NCBI GenBank assembly: GCA_036280655.1
Contig: DASUQI010000069.1
Span: 14,467-78,466 of the forward strand
Source of the DNA: DASSJM01 sp036280655
GTDB taxonomy: Bacteria > Actinomycetota > UBA4738 > HRBIN12
Length of the DNA stretch: 64,000 nucleotides
Direction: 5' to 3'
The position numbers were made by a program, and so were the translations under genes. The first letter of the stretch is position 1, and each line of letters begins with the position of its first letter. The notes below the pieces were generated by a model. That model saw only the letters and a program-made list of their open reading frames with translations, was not told where the DNA came from and did not search any database. Below, piece by piece: positions 6,544 to 15,155 of this stretch.

Positions 6544-8050
6544 CGATCTCGGGCGAGAGCTCGGGGAACTCCTCGAGGCGGGAGACGCGCTCGGCCTTGA
6601 GGTGCTCGACTGCCTCGGTGTACTCGAGCAGGCGACCCTCGCGTTCGTAGAGACGGCGCGGCTGCAGCAGCTCGATGTCGTCGAACCCGGGGACGCCGTC
6701 GGCCACGAGATACCCGAAGTCGTCGTCGCGGACCCAGGAGATGGTCTGCTCGGCGATGCCCTTCACGCACGCCGAGGTGTGCGGGATCTTCACCTTCTTC
6801 GAGCGCTCGTCGTCGTCCTTGCCGCCGACGCGGCCGGTGTTCAGGAGGTAGGTTTCGATCGGGTGGGTCGCGAGCAGCTCGAGCATGCGGTTGCCCTGAA
6901 GGTCGTGGGGGAGCGGGAAGAACGGGTTCGTCCCGGGGACGCGGAGGAACTTCCCGGCCTCGGAGGCGCCGCCCGCCGACGTGCCGGTCGTCTCGCCGAG
7001 CATGAAGTACGCGGCCGCCTGCTCCTGGTCGAGCTTGGCCACCGACGGGATGATGTTCTCGTTCCGGTTGAGGATCAGCAGGTAGTCGACGGTCCCGACC
7101 TCGGTGGCGTCGCGGTACCGGGCGAGGTCGTCCATCCGGAACACCGCGCGGCCGTTCTGCGTGTAGCTCTGTTCGAAGAAGTTCACGTCACCCCGGTCGT
7201 CCTGGTACACGTTCTCGAGGTACGTGGTGGGCTTGATCACCGCGTTGTAGATGTTCGGCTCGAAGTCCGGGTCGAGGCTGAACGTCTTCGCGAAGCACCC
7301 GTTCTCGGTGCCGTGGGCGTGGCCGCCGGGCATCAGCGCGACGAAGTCGTCCTGCACCGGGAGCGAGTCGTTCTGCGTCGTGAACGTCGTCGTGGTCTTC
7401 CCGGTGCCGGAGAGCCCGATGATCATGAACACCTTCTCGCCGGCCGCGGTCGGGACCACCTTCAGGCCGGCGTGGAGGGCGAGCCCGCCGAGGTCGTACA
7501 CCTTCTTGTTCCACATCCGGAGGCCGCCCTTCTTCGACTCTCCGAAGTAGTCGGAGTTGAGGACCCGCGTGACGCCCTGGTCGAGGTCGACGGCGATCAC
7601 GCGGTCGTCGGGGTAGCCCGGCGCCTCGAGGCTCGGCGTGTAGATCACCTGCACCTCCGGCTCCCCACCCGCCCCCTCGCCGTCGTCGCGCGGGAAGTAG
7701 AGCTTCTGCTGCATCCCCGCGATGTTCGCGTTCGCCTGCTCGATCGTGAGCCGCGCACGCGTCCGGAACGACGGGTCGTTGCCGATGAAGCCGTCGATTA
7801 CCACGACGTCGCGCTCGCGGAGGTACTCGTCCTGCATCGCGGCGATCCGGTCGTATTCCTCGCGCGTCATCGTCTTGCCGCTCGAACGCTCGGCGACGAC
7901 GAACGTGCTGCCGGAGCTCCTCGAGGTGACGCGGGTCTGGACGTTCACGTTGCCGAACGCCGTCACGCGGCTCTGCGGCATCGCCTCGGTGAAGCGGCGC
8001 AGTTCGTCCGCGGACGGGTTGTCGTGCGTCGCGCGCGCCTCGACCTTCAA
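6527..8050 (-). CDS. pckA: Phosphoenolpyruvate carboxykinase (ATP)
   Basis: An ATP-type PEP carboxykinase of 507 residues that converts oxaloacetate and ATP to PEP, the entry to gluconeogenesis. The kinase-1a P-loop is GLSGTGKT (212-219), kinase-2 is QDDF with D234-D235, and YFGESKKG (168-175) is the oxaloacetate-binding block of the ATP class. It is slightly shorter than the usual 525-540. The TTG start at 8050 has AAGGAG 7 bases upstream and a TAGGAT -10 about 50 bases further up, back to back with the thiL promoter. Many actinobacteria instead use the unrelated-in-sequence GTP enzyme, so the ATP type is a lineage clue. Confidence 0.95.
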   Translation of the reverse strand: MKVEARATHDNPSADELRRFTEAMPQSRVTAFGNVNVQTRVTSRSSGSTFVVAERSSGKTMTREEYDRIAAMQDEYLRERDVVVIDGFIGNDPSFRTRARLTIEQANANIAGMQQKLYFPRDDGEGAGGEPEVQVIYTPSLEAPGYPDDRVIAVDLDQGVTRVLNSDYFGESKKGGLRMWNKKVYDLGGLALHAGLKVVPTAAGEKVFMIIGLSGTGKTTTTFTTQNDSLPVQDDFVALMPGGHAHGTENGCFAKTFSLDPDFEPNIYNAVIKPTTYLENVYQDDRGDVNFFEQSYTQNGRAVFRMDDLARYRDATEVGTVDYLLILNRNENIIPSVAKLDQEQAAAYFMLGETTGTSAGGASEAGKFLRVPGTNPFFPLPHDLQGNRMLELLATHPIETYLLNTGRVGGKDDDERSKKVKIPHTSACVKGIAEQTISWVRDDDFGYLVADGVPGFDDIELLQPRRLYEREGRLLEYTEAVEHLKAERVSRLEEFPELSPEIVKAAG

Positions 8051-8105
8051 CGGTTCTCCTTCGTCGGGTGACTCGCGGAGCCGAAGGCCGGCTCGGAGCG
8101 ATCAC

Positions 8106-8112
8106 TATCCTA
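8106..8112. promoter_or_regulatory. Overlapping divergent -10 elements for thiL and pckA
   Basis: TATCCT on the plus strand (8106-8111) and TAGGAT on the minus strand (8107-8112) are nearly the same bases read in opposite directions. RNA polymerase bound for one gene should exclude the other. Leaders would be about 30 bases for thiL and about 50 for pckA. Confidence 0.4.
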
Positions 8113-8148
8113 CCCAACGGATGCAGGCCCCTCTGGATGGGGGCGGCC

Positions 8149-9177
8149 GTGCCTGGTAGGGAGACGCCCATCGAGCTGACCGAGGACGAACTCGTCGAGG
8201 CGATCGCGCGCGTGCTCTCCGGCGACGAACCCGGGGTCCTGGTGGGGATCGGCGACGACGCCGCGGTGCTCGAGCCCCGGGGCGGCGACCTCGTGTTCAC
8301 GACCGACCTCCTGGTCGAGGGCATCCATTTCGAGCGCGGGTCGAGCTCGGCGCGGGACCTGGGGGCGAAGGCGGTGACCGTGAACGTGTCCGACGTCGCG
8401 GCCATGGGTGCGAGCCCTCGGTACGCGATCGCGGCCATCGGCGTTCCCGAGGACGTGGAGGCGGCCTGGGTGATCGAGCTCACCGGCGGGATGCGCGAGG
8501 CGTGCGCCGAATACGCGCTCGCGCTCGTCGGCGGCGACACGAACCGGGCCGAGCTGATCGTCCTGTCGGTCGCCGTCGTCGGCGAGGTCGCGCCCCGACG
8601 GGCCGTCACGCGGTCTGGCGCCCGACCCGGCGACCGGATCGTCGTCACCGGTTCGCTCGGGGCGGCCGCGGGCGGCCTCGCGATCTCGAAGGCGCCGCCG
8701 GAGGAGGCGGCGGCGGCGCTCTCCGAACCGTGGGGACGCGAGCTGTCGGAGGCCCTGGCCCGGCCGGTCGCCCGCGTGGGCGAGGCGGAGATCCTCGCGA
8801 GGACCGGCGCCACCGCGATGATGGATCTCTCGGACGGTCTCGCGATCGACCTGCCGCGCCTGTGCCGCTCGAGCGGCGTGGGGGCGCGGGTCGCGCTCGG
8901 GAAGGTCCCGGTGGCCGACGCGCTCGAACGAGGCGCGGGCGCGCTCGGGGTCGAGGCGCTCCCGCTCGCCCTGTCGGGCGGCGAGGACTACGAGCTCCTG
9001 GCGACGATGCCGCGCGACGCCGTCGAGACCGCGCGCGCCGGCCTGTTCGAGGCGTTCGGGACGAAGCTGTCGGACGTCGGCGAGATCGTCGAGGGGTCGG
9101 GCGTCGAGGCCGTGGGCGACGACGGCTCGACGTCGCCGCTGGAGCCGGCGGGCTGGGATCACTTCGGCCGCGGGTAG
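8149..9177 (+). CDS. thiL: Thiamine-monophosphate kinase
   Basis: ThiL phosphorylates thiamine monophosphate with ATP to give thiamine diphosphate, the last step of the pathway. The protein is of the PurM-like fold: VGIGDDAAVLEP near residue 25, FTTDLLVEGIHF, NVSDVAAMGA and VGGDTNRAE are the conserved Asp-rich nucleotide and metal sites. It has 342 residues from the GTG at 8149, which follows GGGGG by about 5 bases; an ATG at 8137 is the alternative. It is followed directly by thiD, so two thiamine genes are paired. Its TAG stop provides the first half of the thiD -10 element. Confidence 0.92.
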   Translation: MPGRETPIELTEDELVEAIARVLSGDEPGVLVGIGDDAAVLEPRGGDLVFTTDLLVEGIHFERGSSSARDLGAKAVTVNVSDVAAMGASPRYAIAAIGVPEDVEAAWVIELTGGMREACAEYALALVGGDTNRAELIVLSVAVVGEVAPRRAVTRSGARPGDRIVVTGSLGAAAGGLAISKAPPEEAAAALSEPWGRELSEALARPVARVGEAEILARTGATAMMDLSDGLAIDLPRLCRSSGVGARVALGKVPVADALERGAGALGVEALPLALSGGEDYELLATMPRDAVETARAGLFEAFGTKLSDVGEIVEGSGVEAVGDDGSTSPLEPAGWDHFGRG

Positions 9178-9180
9178 CCT
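9175..9180 (+). promoter_or_regulatory. -10 element formed partly by the thiL stop codon
   Basis: TAGCCT, starting with the thiL TAG stop and ending 6 bases before the thiD ATG. Predicted leaderless start. Confidence 0.55.
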
Positions 9181-9186
9181 GGTCGC

Positions 9187-10002
9187 ATGGATGCTGGTGC
9201 GCCGCGGCCGCGCGCGCTCTCGGTCGCCGGGTCGGACTCGGGCGGCGGCGCGGGGATCCAGGCGGACCTCAAGACCTTCAGCGCGCTCGGCGTCTACGGC
9301 ATGACCGCGATCACCGCCGTGACGGTGCAGAACACGAAGGGCGTGAGCGGCTACGAGGCGTTGTCGCCGACGACCGTGGGCGAGCAGATCCGCGCGGTCG
9401 TCACGGACATCGGGGTCGACGCGGCGAAGACCGGGATGCTCGCGTCGGCCGCGATCGTCGAGGCCGCCGCGGACGCGCTCGGCGAGACGGGCGTGCCGAA
9501 CCTCGTCGTCGACCCGGTGTTCGTCTCCAAGCACGGGCACGCCCTCCTCGAGGAGGACGCGGTGCGCGCGCTCCGCGACCGCATCCTGCCGCTCGCGATG
9601 CTCGTCACGCCGAACCTCCCCGAGGCGACCGGCCTGGCCGGGTTCGAGGTCTCGTCCCGCGACCTGATGCAGGACGCCGCCGAGACGATCCTGGCGATGG
9701 GCCCGGGCGCGGTGCTCGTCAAGGGCGGCCACCTCGAGGGTGCGACGGACGCGGACGACCTGTTCTTCGACGGCGACCGGATGGAGTGGATCGAGGGAGA
9801 GCGGATCGACACCCCGCACACGCACGGGACCGGCTGCACGCTCTCGTCGGCGATCGCCGCTCATCTCGCTCGGGGCGCCGAGCTCCCCGAGGCGGTGCGT
9901 GCCGGGAAGGCGTTCGTCACCGAGGCGATCCGGCACGCGCTCGAGCTCGGGGACGGGATCGGACCCGTAGATCAGCTCTGGTCGGTGCCGCGGCCCTCGT
10001 GA
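9187..10002 (+). CDS. thiD: Hydroxymethylpyrimidine / phosphomethylpyrimidine kinase
   Basis: A 271-residue ribokinase-fold enzyme that phosphorylates HMP and HMP-phosphate in thiamine pyrimidine synthesis. SVAGSDSGGGAGIQADLKTF is the substrate-binding start, VKGGHLEG and THGTGCTLSSAIAAH form the ATP and anion-hole region with the reactive cysteine. Length fits bacterial ThiD (about 265). Together with thiL next door and no thiC or thiE in view, it suggests a dispersed thiamine pathway or salvage. It has no ribosome binding site and is expected to be translated from a leaderless message. Confidence 0.93.
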   Translation: MDAGAPRPRALSVAGSDSGGGAGIQADLKTFSALGVYGMTAITAVTVQNTKGVSGYEALSPTTVGEQIRAVVTDIGVDAAKTGMLASAAIVEAAADALGETGVPNLVVDPVFVSKHGHALLEEDAVRALRDRILPLAMLVTPNLPEATGLAGFEVSSRDLMQDAAETILAMGPGAVLVKGGHLEGATDADDLFFDGDRMEWIEGERIDTPHTHGTGCTLSSAIAAHLARGAELPEAVRAGKAFVTEAIRHALELGDGIGPVDQLWSVPRPS

Positions 10003-10009
10003 GGGATGG

Positions 10010-10201
10010 CTAGACGGCGCGCTGGACCTTGCCGGCCTTCAGGCAGCTCGTGCAGACGTGCAGGCGCTTGGGCGTCCCGTTCACGAGGGCGCGGACGCGC
10101 TGCACGTTGGGGTCCCACCGCTTGGGGGTGCGGTGGTGCGAGTGGGAGACCTGCTTGCCGAAGAACGGCTTCTTCCCGCAGATGTCGCAGACGGCTGCCA
10201 T
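10010..10201 (-). CDS. rpmB: 50S ribosomal protein L28
   Basis: A 63-residue L28 of the large ribosomal subunit. MAAVCDICGKKPFFGKQVSHSHHRTPKRW has the two N-terminal cysteines, and CTSCLKAGK has the second pair, so this is the zinc-binding (C+) form rather than the zinc-independent paralogue. The ATG at 10201 matches the conserved N-terminus; the longer open frame upstream is rejected. A TACCCT -10 element ends 9 bases before it. It is convergent with thiD. Confidence 0.95.
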   Translation of the reverse strand: MAAVCDICGKKPFFGKQVSHSHHRTPKRWDPNVQRVRALVNGTPKRLHVCTSCLKAGKVQRAV

Positions 10202-10210
10202 GGCCGAGGA

Positions 10211-10216
10211 AGGGTA
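10211..10216 (-). promoter_or_regulatory. -10 element of rpmB
   Basis: TACCCT on the minus strand, 9 bases before the rpmB ATG. The message is predicted to have no leader or only 2-3 bases. Confidence 0.5.
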
Positions 10217-10307
10217 GCAGACCCCTCGCGTTCGCCCTGGTGGGCGCGCTTGCCAAGCGGCTCGAGAGGGCGTCAACTATCGGCAACCGACCGCAGGGGG
10301 GAACGTC

Positions 10308-10925
10308 ATGGAGACGGACGATCCGGTCATAGACCCGAGCCTGGGGCCCATCGAGAAGGCCGCTCGCGGTCGCGACGTCTACGTGTTCTACACGGAGACC
10401 TCCAACAAGGTCCCATCTTTCGACCCGGACGCGAATCCCGACTACCGGTTCCTCGCCGACCTCGAACCGTGCACCGGTGGCTGGAGGTGGACGGCGTTCT
10501 CGATCATCGAGCCCAAGGACTTCCTCCAGCTGCTGGAGGCCGCCGAGCGGATCACCGTGGCCCCGGATCCGCCGGACGAGACGGCCAAGCCCGGGAAGTA
10601 CGGCCAACGGGTCCTCCGGCGGACGAAGCACTACAGGTACTTCGGGTTCGCCCGGCTGAACGTGGAGCGCCGTCGGGTGGAGGAGGTGCTCCTGGCGATC
10701 AACGATGAGACCACCCAGGGCTATAGCGGGTCGGCTCTCGTGCAGGGCAAGTTCGAGATCCTTGTCGAGTTGGGCGGGGAAACGCCGGACGAGGTCTGCG
10801 AGAGGCTCCAAGCGCTCGCCGAGGTTCCCGGCGTGATCCAGGTCGAGGCCGCGAGGGTGACCGGAGACGAGTACTACTACAGGCCGCGCAAGCGCAGGGT
10901 CGGCGAGCCTGAGGACGCCGCGTAG
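10308..10925 (+). CDS. Conserved-looking soluble protein, family not recognised
   Basis: A 205-residue protein I cannot assign. It is soluble, with no signal peptide. The N-terminal half is rich in aromatic residues and includes RDVYVFYTETSNKVPSFDP and KHYRYFGFARLNVERRR. The last third (about 145-190: a strand KFEILVEL, a helix TPDEVCERLQALAEV, a strand VIQVEAARVTG) has the beta-alpha-beta rhythm of a ferredoxin-like or RAM domain. GGGGGGAA lies 5 bases before the ATG, so the start is well supported. It stands between divergent rpmB and the convergent cyclase gene, whose end it meets within 4 bases. A sensor or ligand-binding role is only a guess. Confidence 0.6.
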   Translation: METDDPVIDPSLGPIEKAARGRDVYVFYTETSNKVPSFDPDANPDYRFLADLEPCTGGWRWTAFSIIEPKDFLQLLEAAERITVAPDPPDETAKPGKYGQRVLRRTKHYRYFGFARLNVERRRVEEVLLAINDETTQGYSGSALVQGKFEILVELGGETPDEVCERLQALAEVPGVIQVEAARVTGDEYYYRPRKRRVGEPEDAA

Positions 10926-10928
10926 CGG

Positions 10929-13900
10929 CTAGCCCAGGCGCTCGGCGAGGTCCTCCGCGCGCGCGAGCTCGCGGACGGAGCGCAGGCGCTCGAGGGTCGG
11001 CCTAGCTCTCGAGAGGAGATCGCGCGCGCGATCCTGCTCGGTGGCGCCGGCGAGGACCTCGGCAAGGGCGAGCTCGGTGCGGGCCGCCTCCCATCCGCCC
11101 TCGAGTTCGGCGAATCCGGCGGCGGCGCGCTCGAGCAGTGCAGCCGCTCGACCCTGGTCTCCCGCGGCGAACGTGGCGAGCCCCTCGAGCCGATCGGCGA
11201 AGCACGGAAGCGCCAGCAGTTCGGCCTCCTCGGCGTGATCGCGAGCGGCGTCAACCAGCGTCTCGGCCTGGTCCCACGCCGCCTGTTCGACGAGGAGCTC
11301 GCACCTTGCCTCGAGGACGATGCCGCGGGCGTAGCCGTGCCAGAGGGTCTGCGGCAGGTCCAGCGCCGCCCGCGCTTCGTCGAACACGCCTCGTCGCGTG
11401 AGGAGCAGTGCCTTCCACACGGCGAGCCCGGCCGAGGGGCGCTCCTCCTCACTCTCCAGCCATCGGATCACCTCGAGGATGCGATCCGCCTCGGCGGCGT
11501 CGCCCCGCGCATCGTGGACGTACGCCGCCGCCCCGAGGTGATCGGAGGCGTAGCCGGGTGGCTGTCCCCGGCGGTCCCCGAGCAGTTCGTCGATCCGCGC
11601 GACGTCGCTGAGGAACGCTTCCCACTCGCCGAGGCGGCATCGGGCGACCGCTCGCCAGTCGAGGCAATAGAGCGCCCAGGTCGGGACCGTCGCGAGCGTG
11701 GCGTCGACGCCCCGGTCGGCGTGGCGCTCGGCGTCCCGGTACCTTCCGATGTGGTACGCGCACCACGCTGCCATCGCGTAGATGTCGCCGAGCTCGGTCG
11801 GATCGTTCAGCGACGGGGCGAGGTCCAGCCGGCGCTCGACGAGCCGGCCCCACGGCCCGTAGAGGCCACGGTCCTGGAAGTATTGGCCGATCCCATCGAG
11901 GGCGGCCGACGCCAGGTCGGGCCTGTCGAGCCGCATCGCCATCGCCGCGGCCAGCTCCCCGGACTCCCGCGCCTCCAGCTCCTCCTGCTCGGTCCCGCGA
12001 CCCTCGCCGAGCGAGGCGGGCCAGAAAGCCTTCACGACGAGCAGCCTGGCCAGTTCCTCGCTGTCGCCATCGCCGGCGTTCGTGATCCCGAGCTCGAGGT
12101 ACGGCCGGGCCTCCTCGCGCGGTGGCCGCGAGCGCATCGATCCTCTGCCGCGGGTCGGGATCTCGAGCGCCTTCGCGCACAGCTCGGCGATCTCCCGCGG
12201 GTCTGCCCCCGGCACCTGCACGAGGATGTCGACCGCCTCCTTCAAGCACTGCCACCCGCGGTCCCCGTCGGAGTCGAGGAAGTAGATCTCCCCGAGCGCC
12301 TCGAGCGCCCTCGACCGGTCGAGCGACGAGGGCGCGAGGGACAGCGCGAGCTCTCCCTGCCCCTCGGCGGCGCTCAGCGCGAGCTTGGCCTTGGCCTGCC
12401 GCGACGCAAGGAGCGCGTAGCCGAACGCCTCGGCCTTCAGCCGTTCCCGCTCCTCGCCGTCTCGGGCGGCGCCGTCTCTGGCGAAGCGGTACGCCTGGGC
12501 GTAGTGATGGGCCAGCAGGTCTGAGTACTCCCCTCGGCGTTCGCCCGCGCGCTCCTCGATCCAGCTCGCGACCTGCGTGTGCGCGCGTTGGCGTTCGCGG
12601 CGGGGGAGGCTCTCGTAGGCCACGTCACGGGTGAGGATGTGGCGGAAGGTGTATTCGCGCTGCCCTTCCATCGCCGAGCTCAGCCGCGCCATCACCAGCC
12701 CGCGGTTCTCGAGGCTCGACAGCACGTCGTCGATCTCGCCGATGCCTCCCGCGACCTCGGCCTCGAGCAGGCGCGCGACGGTGCCGCTCCAGAACTCCTT
12801 GCCGACCACGGCCGACGACCGGAGCACGCGCTTCTCGAGCGGCTCGAGCAGGTCGATCCGCGCGGCGAGGACGGCCTGGACGGTATCGGGGATCTCCACG
12901 GTCTCGAGCGTGTCCGTCCCCGCTCCGCCGTCCCCGTCATCGCGGTACGTCTTCTCGATCAGATGATCGACGATCTGCTCGAGGAAGAACGGGTTCCCGC
13001 CGGCCCGCACGAGGATCCGCTGACGGACCGAGGGCGGGAGATCGCCCCGATCGCCCTCCACGAGGAGGTCGAGCAGTCGCTCCGATTCGTCGGGTCCCAG
13101 CGGCTCGAGCATGATGCCCGAGTAGTTCCTCGACCGGGCACCCCAGTCCGGGCGCCCGGCGGTGAGCTCCCGCCGGGCGGCGCTCAGGAACAGCACCGCG
13201 CGGTCGACGCGGTCGGTCAGCTCTTCGAGAAGGTCGAGCACCGCCGACCCGGCCCAGTGGAGATCCTGGATGATCACCACGGCCGGCGAGGTCCGCGCGA
13301 GTGCCGAGAAGAAGGCCCGCCAAGCGGAGGCCACCTCGAGCCGAACCTGACGGGGCTCCATCCCGCGGAGCGGCGAGGACGGGTCCTCGAGGCTGACCGT
13401 GACGGCGAGCGCCGCCGCCGCGAGCTCGGGATCGTCGGTGTCGCCAACCGAGAACAGCGTCTTGGCGTCGGCCTGGATCTTCGCGACGGCCGTCGCAGGC
13501 TGGTCGCTGTCTTGGACCCCGGCGTGGCGCTTGAGGATCTCGGCGAGCGGCCAGTAGGCGACCCCTTCCCCATAGGGAAGGCAGCGGCCGTGGACGACGG
13601 TGGGCGCTCGCTCAAGCGCCTCGGCCCACGACTGGAACTCCTCCACGAGGCGTGACTTGCCGACGCCGGCCTCACCGTAGATCGTCACGAGACTCGGCCG
13701 GTCGTCGGTGACCATCCGTCGGTACAGCGTCTGCAGGAGCTCCATCTCCTGCTGGCGACCGAGCATCGGCGTTCGGCTACTCGTCTCGCGCTCGAGCCCT
13801 GGCAGGACGTCGAGTACGTCATACGCCCTGAGCGGCAGCTCCTTCCCCTTCACGCTCAGGGGCGCGATCTCCACGAAGCGGAAGCCGCGGGCGCCCCGGA

Positions 13901-14522
13901 TCGTCCGCTCGGACGCGAGGATCTGTCCAGGGGCGGCCGACTGTTCGAGGCGGGCAGCCACGTTCACGCTGTCGCCGGTGACCAAACGACCTTCGAGACG
14001 CTGCCGAGTGACGGCGAGGACCTCCCCGGTGTTCACGCCCGTCCGGACCGCGAGCCTGACGCCATGGTGTCGGTCGAGGGTACGGTTCAGGTCCGTCAGC
14101 CGGTGACGCATCCGCAGGGCGGCGCGGAGTGCTCGCGACGGATCGTCCTCGTGCGCGACCGGAACGCCGAACACCGCCATCACTGCATCGCCGATGAACT
14201 TCTCGACGGTTCCGCCCTGCAGCTCGATCTCCTCGCGCATCGCATCGAAGAACGCGTCGGTCACCTCGCCGAGATGCTCGGGATCCAGACGTGATCCCAG
14301 CGCGGTCGATCCCACCAGGTCGGCGAACAGCACCGTCACGAGCTTCCGCTCCTCACCCGCCGGGGCCGTGGCTACCGGGGAACCGCAGGACGGACAGAAG
14401 CGCGCGTCCGCAGGAAGTTCGGTTCCGCACCGCTCGCAGAGGTCGGCCAGCCTCGATCCGCACGTGCGGCAGAAACGCGCGTCGTCGCGGTTCTCTGCTG
14501 CACAGGTCGCGCAGGTCTTCAC
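10929..14522 (-). CDS. Zinc-ribbon class III nucleotidyl cyclase fused to an AAA/STAND ATPase and TPR repeats
   Basis: A 1,197-residue signalling protein. Residues 1-50 carry two CxxC-type zinc ribbons (CATC..CRTC, CERC..CPSC). Residues 60-240 are a class III cyclase domain with both metal-binding aspartates (D68 in FADLVGST, D112 in FIGDAVMAVFG), the transition-state N187 and R191, and K108 and D184 at the base-selecting positions, which favours adenylyl cyclase. A P-loop, GEAGVGKS (283-290), opens an AAA/STAND ATPase, and the C-terminal half is helical TPR-like repeats. All catalytic residues are present, so cAMP synthesis is plausible; what the TPRs sense is unknown. GTG start at 14522, 6 bases after TAGACT, predicts leaderless expression. 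Confidence 0.88.
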   Translation of the reverse strand: MKTCATCAAENRDDARFCRTCGSRLADLCERCGTELPADARFCPSCGSPVATAPAGEERKLVTVLFADLVGSTALGSRLDPEHLGEVTDAFFDAMREEIELQGGTVEKFIGDAVMAVFGVPVAHEDDPSRALRAALRMRHRLTDLNRTLDRHHGVRLAVRTGVNTGEVLAVTRQRLEGRLVTGDSVNVAARLEQSAAPGQILASERTIRGARGFRFVEIAPLSVKGKELPLRAYDVLDVLPGLERETSSRTPMLGRQQEMELLQTLYRRMVTDDRPSLVTIYGEAGVGKSRLVEEFQSWAEALERAPTVVHGRCLPYGEGVAYWPLAEILKRHAGVQDSDQPATAVAKIQADAKTLFSVGDTDDPELAAAALAVTVSLEDPSSPLRGMEPRQVRLEVASAWRAFFSALARTSPAVVIIQDLHWAGSAVLDLLEELTDRVDRAVLFLSAARRELTAGRPDWGARSRNYSGIMLEPLGPDESERLLDLLVEGDRGDLPPSVRQRILVRAGGNPFFLEQIVDHLIEKTYRDDGDGGAGTDTLETVEIPDTVQAVLAARIDLLEPLEKRVLRSSAVVGKEFWSGTVARLLEAEVAGGIGEIDDVLSSLENRGLVMARLSSAMEGQREYTFRHILTRDVAYESLPRRERQRAHTQVASWIEERAGERRGEYSDLLAHHYAQAYRFARDGAARDGEERERLKAEAFGYALLASRQAKAKLALSAAEGQGELALSLAPSSLDRSRALEALGEIYFLDSDGDRGWQCLKEAVDILVQVPGADPREIAELCAKALEIPTRGRGSMRSRPPREEARPYLELGITNAGDGDSEELARLLVVKAFWPASLGEGRGTEQEELEARESGELAAAMAMRLDRPDLASAALDGIGQYFQDRGLYGPWGRLVERRLDLAPSLNDPTELGDIYAMAAWCAYHIGRYRDAERHADRGVDATLATVPTWALYCLDWRAVARCRLGEWEAFLSDVARIDELLGDRRGQPPGYASDHLGAAAYVHDARGDAAEADRILEVIRWLESEEERPSAGLAVWKALLLTRRGVFDEARAALDLPQTLWHGYARGIVLEARCELLVEQAAWDQAETLVDAARDHAEEAELLALPCFADRLEGLATFAAGDQGRAAALLERAAAGFAELEGGWEAARTELALAEVLAGATEQDRARDLLSRARPTLERLRSVRELARAEDLAERLG

Positions 14523-14528
14523 GGCGTG

Positions 14529-14534
14529 AGTCTA
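14529..14534 (-). promoter_or_regulatory. -10 element of leaderless cyclase gene
   Basis: TAGACT on the minus strand, 6 bases before the GTG at 14522; no ribosome binding site in the gap. Confidence 0.55.
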
Positions 14535-14568
14535 GGAAGCGGCCTCCCCGATTCCTAGCGGTGTCGTG

Positions 14569-15117
14569 TCAGCCGGCACCGGTGCCCGTCCCCGTAGGTG
14601 CGATCGATGTCAGGGTCTCGTTCAGCACCTCTTCGGTGATCGGTCCGGACCACGTCCGTACGAGCTCGCCCGACGCGTCGTAGAACAGCGTCGCCGGCTG
14701 GCCGAGGATCCCGAGCCCGTCGCGGATCGCCCCCGGTCCGTCGAACACACTCGGGTAGGTCCAACCGTACTCGCGCATGAACGCCCGCGCCGAGCCGCGT
14801 TCGTCCAGGATATCCAGGCCGAGGAACTGCACCCGGTCGCCGAACTCCTCGTGGGCCGCTGCGAGATGCTGGGCCTCGTCGCGGCAGGGTGCGCACCACG
14901 ACGCCCAGATGTTCACGAGCACCGGCGCGCCCTCGAGCTCGGCGAGGAGCTGATCGTACGCGGCCATGTCGAACGCCGGGAGCTCGTACGGGTCCGTCGG
15001 CAGCAACGGGCCCTCGGCCGCATCGCCCCCGCCGCTCGAGCAGCCGGCCGCGACGAACGCGCACAGGATGGTCGCGACGAGCCGGCGGAGGCGCACGGGC
15101 CGCATGGTAGAACCCAC
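14569..15117 (-). CDS. TlpA/ResA-like thioredoxin-fold lipoprotein
   Basis: A secreted thiol-disulfide protein of up to 182 residues. The signal peptide ends in a lipobox FVAAGC near residue 25, followed by a Ser/Gly linker. The thioredoxin active site is NIWASWCAPCRDEA (WCxxC), and the cis-proline lies in LGQPATLFYDASGE. The family reduces apocytochromes or protein disulfides outside the membrane; no cytochrome c maturation gene is nearby. GTG at 15117 and ATG at 15105 are both possible starts and neither changes the mature protein. It precedes the cyclase gene by 46 bases on the same strand and is divergent from recG. Confidence 0.85.
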   Translation of the reverse strand: MGSTMRPVRLRRLVATILCAFVAAGCSSGGGDAAEGPLLPTDPYELPAFDMAAYDQLLAELEGAPVLVNIWASWCAPCRDEAQHLAAAHEEFGDRVQFLGLDILDERGSARAFMREYGWTYPSVFDGPGAIRDGLGILGQPATLFYDASGELVRTWSGPITEEVLNETLTSIAPTGTGTGAG

Positions 15118-15155
15118 GTGATGGGATACGTCCCGCGCGCGACCGCGGTTCGTCG

